DNA of 18,191 nucleotides from Bacillota bacterium (lineage in GTDB: Bacteria; Bacillota; Sulfobacillia; Sulfobacillales; Sulfobacillaceae): assembly GCA_023488565.1 (NCBI GenBank), contig JAMDDZ010000087.1, positions 1 through 18,191 of the forward strand. Reading direction: 5' to 3'. The notes under the pieces were generated by a model. That model made no database searches. It saw only the letters and a program-made list of their open reading frames with translations, and was not told where the DNA came from. The position numbers and the translations under genes are program-made. The stretch's first letter is position 1. Every line of letters starts with the position of its first letter. Shown here in pieces: positions 15,582 through 18,191 of the stretch.

Positions 15582-17429
15582 TCACTTCGAGATGATTTGC
15601 TTTAGCCACGGCGACGGGGATTGATCCGCCTCATCCAACAGCACAATTAGGTGTACATACTTTTTAGACCGGGTCAATGCCGTGTACAATGCACGTGCTC
15701 CTGATGGTGTACCAGGGTACGCCGTCTCGTTCGCATCGAGAAGCACCACCCCATCAAACTCAAGACCCCGCACGACATCCAAGGTAGTTAGCACCAACCC
15801 CCCGCCATAGCTCTCTTGTCCTTGCAACATTTGCAGTTCGAACCCCGTTTGTCCTAAACGCTGTGCCCAACGATTGAGAAAGTCGGCACTAGGAGCTAGT
15901 ATCGCGATAGCGCTAATGCCCTGGTCCCTCCACCGGGTGATCACTTGTCTTACATCCTCTTGCATTTGAGATACGGACTGAGCACTTGTGTAGGTAATCT
16001 TTCCCGGATGTGGGTGCCAAGGCACACTTTCACTCGTCTTCGCCCCTGGGTCAATAGCACTCCGCAATTTTTCGGACGCAGCATGAATAACCGGGGGCAC
16101 GCGATAACTGTATCGAAGCCACAAATGAGACATTTGAGAAGGACTTACCCGAAGCGCCTCTTGGATATGGGCCCATCCGTCGAACTCGTGCTGGCTTCCT
16201 TGCTGCATGAGATCTCCAGCAACAATGTAAGATACTTTAGCCCCGAACCACCGCCAAAGCGCGTGGTATACCAACAGGGGAATGGCCTGCGCTTCATCAA
16301 TGATGATCCATTGCGGCTCGAACCCTGGCAACATGCGGTGAGCCCAAGAGCCCATCCACAACAGTGCCGCGACATCTTCAACCCCGAACTTCCGACGCGA
16401 ACGCTGACCCAACCGCTGCCCTGCTTCGCGATAAATCTCCAGCCAACTGGCTTTCGGATGATCCCTCCGCACTGAGTCTAAGGCGTCGGCCCATGCCTTT
16501 TGATCCCAAGGACAGTCCGGCACCATCCCGCTTAAGTCTTCGTACCAGGGAAATTCTGGCCATACTGCTCGAGCCCACTCGGCTATGCTCCAAGCACGAG
16601 CCCGCTGTCGTTCAAGTCCCAGCCGCGGTAACACCGGGTCAATATAATCGCGCAATGTATTTGTCGGTGTCAAGTAAATGCCAGTGCTCTGCGCACCAGC
16701 CGCTACAGCGATCCGATGCGCAGCAACCACAGTTTTCCCGGTACCCGCGGGACCATCGAGAATCAACAACCGCAGTTGCGGATTCCGATCGTTGATAACG
16801 GCATTTTGTTCTCTATCCAATACATCAGCCAATACGTCAAGTGCCGGCTCCGCTGAGCGCTCAAGCCGTCGACGCACTCGGTCCTCAAAAATAGCACCGT
16901 ACCTTGGTGCAACGCGTACCACGGATCCATTTTCAATTTCAATATCCTCCACATTGCAATGCACCACACGAATATGGGGTGCATTCCCGGCTTGCCGCCA
17001 TTGGTAAAATTCACGATCGCGCAGGGTCAGGGTCAACTCCTGCTGCGCGGGATTGCGGACCAGATCTGCTAGAGGCGCTAAATGGCTAATGTCCAACATT
17101 TCCTTGCCGTCGTCCAATGGAAACACCTCGGAGCGGTGATAACGATGCACTCGCAAATCCACCTCGAAGGTCTCCCCATCCATGTCCTGCATTTGTGCGG
17201 TAATGCGTGAAAAATAAGGGTCCTGCGCCAACACCATATCACTAAGCTGCCCATAACCAGCTTCTACAATTTCCGCGTGTTGCCAGGCGACCTCGTCATT
17301 TATTTGATGCGCACGTTGATACGCCTTGTCTGCGCGCTGTCTCCGCAGTGGTAATTCCCGCTCAGCCCAGTTTTTCCATGCGTCAAATATGTCATTTTCT
17401 ATGGCAGGTCGGTTGGACGCTTTCTCCAC
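15582..17429 (-). CDS. Compact HelD-like superfamily 1 (UvrD/Rep-type) helicase
   Basis: A 615-aa ATP-dependent SF1A motor. Motifs in order are Q-motif DREQNAVI (205-212), Walker A GPAGTGKT (226-233), Walker B IIIDEAQ (375-381), motif III AGDLMQQ (404-410), motif IV LRYSYR (438-443), motif V RGLEFDG (554-560) and motif VI LYTALTRSKK (581-590). HelD relationship rests on the N-terminal block: an amphipathic helical stretch (12-65), then DPYFSRI (70-76), which resembles the HelD signature SPYFGRIDF, and a LAPLADLV segment at the place of DWRAPIA. HelD binds RNA polymerase and frees stalled complexes from DNA. This protein is shorter than B. subtilis HelD (about 770 aa): the N-terminal arm and the insertion between Walker A and B (about 140 residues) are small. 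The GTG at 17429 follows GAGGTG by 9 nt. It has its own promoter and stands just before the rpsB promoter. An ordinary DNA repair helicase is the alternative. Confidence 0.8.
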   Translation of the reverse strand: MEKASNRPAIENDIFDAWKNWAERELPLRRQRADKAYQRAHQINDEVAWQHAEIVEAGYGQLSDMVLAQDPYFSRITAQMQDMDGETFEVDLRVHRYHRSEVFPLDDGKEMLDISHLAPLADLVRNPAQQELTLTLRDREFYQWRQAGNAPHIRVVHCNVEDIEIENGSVVRVAPRYGAIFEDRVRRRLERSAEPALDVLADVLDREQNAVINDRNPQLRLLILDGPAGTGKTVVAAHRIAVAAGAQSTGIYLTPTNTLRDYIDPVLPRLGLERQRARAWSIAEWARAVWPEFPWYEDLSGMVPDCPWDQKAWADALDSVRRDHPKASWLEIYREAGQRLGQRSRRKFGVEDVAALLWMGSWAHRMLPGFEPQWIIIDEAQAIPLLVYHALWRWFGAKVSYIVAGDLMQQGSQHEFDGWAHIQEALRVSPSQMSHLWLRYSYRVPPVIHAASEKLRSAIDPGAKTSESVPWHPHPGKITYTSAQSVSQMQEDVRQVITRWRDQGISAIAILAPSADFLNRWAQRLGQTGFELQMLQGQESYGGGLVLTTLDVVRGLEFDGVVLLDANETAYPGTPSGARALYTALTRSKKYVHLIVLLDEADQSPSPWLKQIISK

Positions 17430-17753
17430 TTATCCGCACACCTCTTCTTGACAATAGTCTTAGCCGTGACGAAATCGCACCACAGCCCCATTGATGATAG
17501 AACTCCAGTCATTGGTGAAGGGAAAATATTATATCAAAAACTTGGTTGATGGCGAAGTTTCGGTAGGCTTTTTACCAGGTCTTCGGCAAAGTTAGATTTC
17601 GTCAATTATGACACTATCGTGATGAACACGGTACACGGCCAACAAGAAATGGTTGATCGTACCGAGCGTTAATATCTCCGGCATGTGGGCATAATGAACC
17701 CCCCGGCCGCTAGCGACCGAGTACTCCGAGGAAGTCGAGTTCCGCAAAGCAGA
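17430..17753. other. Intergenic region between the helicase gene and the transposase remnant
   Basis: These 324 bp hold no convincing gene. The part next to the helicase contains its promoter and a leader of about 90 nt. A 37-codon minus-strand frame (17512 to 17399) overlaps the helicase start but has no ribosome binding site. The part next to the transposase (about 17600-17753) presumably includes the insertion element's end, but no inverted repeat partner is visible within the window. Confidence 0.6.
17528..17536 (-). promoter_or_regulatory. Extended -10 promoter for the HelD-like helicase gene
   Basis: On the minus strand TGATATAAT is an extended -10 element, 92 bp or so before the GTG start. 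The -35 position at 17 bp reads TTCGCC, a weak match. An AT-rich stretch (TTTTTGATATAATATTTT) surrounds the element. Confidence 0.5.
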
Positions 17754-18191
17754 CTAGACGGCTTCAGTCACGACGGCAAATCCCAAAGCGCGGAGTTGGG
17801 AGGTGATTCCTTTTTTCTTCTTCAGGTCCAACCACCTCCGCATTGCGAAAACTCGCGAGTACCCGGGGGGCTGCCCCCGTCTGAACATGGGAGACCTATA
17901 GTCACAAAAATACTCTACTTCCCTAGTCGTGCTGCCCCCGTCTGAACATGGGAGACCTCTTCTTTCCCTGTCACATCCCGTGCCCAATGAACCTGATTCT
18001 CAATGGTCCAATGATGCCGGGCGGCCGCCAACAGCTCCGCAGGCGCGACTTGTTTCGAGTCGCGACTGGTCAGCCCCACCCATACGCTCTAATGTTATCT
18101 TCATTCTGTTGAAACTTTAACATGTATTTTCTGATCGTAAAGACTTTTGCCAAGATATCCCGAAATAATCCCCAAGCAGGAGTTTCCGAGT
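17754..18191 (-). pseudogene. Broken ISAs1/H-repeat-family transposase (C-terminal part)
   Basis: Read on the minus strand from the right edge, the sequence gives an ISAs1-type transposase in pieces. The first frame (SETPAWGLFRDILAKVFTIR, then about 20 residues ending IRAYG) resembles the region before the conserved YGLTS motif. After a frameshift near 18072-18084 a second frame gives VGLTSRDSKQVAPAELL, then AAARHHWTIENQVHWARDVT, the diagnostic HW-IEN-HW-DVT block that carries the catalytic glutamate. The next block, EVSHVQTGAAPRVLASFRN, is read through only if a 61-bp insertion at 17870-17958 is removed. A second frameshift near 17838-17852 leads into RRWLDLKKKKGITSQLRALG and a TAG stop at 17754. 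With two frameshifts and an insertion that creates a stop at 17917, the gene is dead. It continues beyond the window. Family placement rests on recalled motifs. Confidence 0.75.
17870..17958. repeat. 28-bp direct repeat flanking a 33-bp unique segment (CRISPR-like unit)
   Basis: Two identical 28-bp copies at 17870-17897 and 17931-17958 are separated by 33 bp (17898-17930), a 61-bp period. The bases flanking both copies differ, so the repeat is exactly 28 bp. Each copy starts GCTGCCCCCGT and ends ATGGGAGACCT, with imperfect inverted arms CCCGT/ATGGG around a 6-nt centre. One copy plus the outer flanks reads as continuous transposase (EEVSHVQTGAAPRVLASF), so the second copy and the 33 bp were inserted into a coding gene. 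No further copies lie at 61-bp steps on either side. The 28/33 geometry is that of a type I-E CRISPR repeat and spacer. Confidence 0.85.

Noticed and set aside
15945..16475. 176-codon open frame on the plus strand inside the helicase gene
   Set aside because: Antisense to the helicase motifs, which fix the coding frame; no motif in the plus-strand product.
17399..17512. 37-codon upstream open frame overlapping the helicase start
   Set aside because: No ribosome binding site precedes its ATG, and the product has no recognisable features; kept only as a remote possibility for translational control.
17870..17958. An ordinary CRISPR array or remnant of one
   Set aside because: The repeat itself encodes transposase residues continuous with the flanks, there are only two copies, and no degenerate copies lie at 61-bp steps on either side. 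A decayed long array does not explain this; a single insertion does.

Overview
The window reads as a chromosomal segment of a moderately GC-rich Firmicute. Three things point there: a Gram-positive-type PolC replicase, the order rpsB-tsf-pyrH-frr-uppS-cdsA-dxr-rseP-ispG-proS-polC (seen in Firmicutes), and strong AGGAGG-type ribosome binding sites. The archaeal/eukaryal-type prolyl-tRNA synthetase, the short Thermus-like EF-Ts and an acidophile/thermophile-looking composition suggest a deep branch such as Sulfobacillus. That genus-level guess is inference. Every convincing gene lies on the minus strand, so the window is read biologically from right to left.

Right edge (18191 to 17754): a broken ISAs1/H-repeat-type transposase, carrying two frameshifts and a 61-bp insertion. 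The insertion is a 28-bp direct repeat flanking a 33-bp unique segment, which is exactly the geometry produced by type I-E CRISPR spacer integration. Next come a 324-bp intergenic region with an extended -10 promoter and a compact HelD-like superfamily 1 helicase (17429 to 15582).

Centre (15504 to 371): a good promoter and a structured leader precede rpsB, followed by tsf, pyrH, frr, uppS, cdsA, an AI-2E/YtvI-type permease, dxr, rseP, ispG, proS, a family 2 glycosyltransferase and polC. Spacing is tight, with overlaps at pyrH/frr (8 nt) and ispG/proS (32 nt), and direct abutment of the glycosyltransferase and polC. The cluster joins translation (S2, EF-Ts, RRF, ProRS), pyrimidine nucleotide supply (PyrH), MEP isoprenoid synthesis (Dxr, IspG) feeding undecaprenyl diphosphate synthesis (UppS), phospholipid precursor synthesis (CdsA), intramembrane proteolysis (RseP) and DNA replication (PolC). 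The permease and the glycosyltransferase are the two members outside the usual set.

Left edge (about 320 to 1): the N-terminal part of an MFS transporter, truncated by the window edge. It has its own extended -10 promoter and an in-frame TAG at the expected start. No rRNA or tRNA genes, cas genes or full CRISPR array were recognised.
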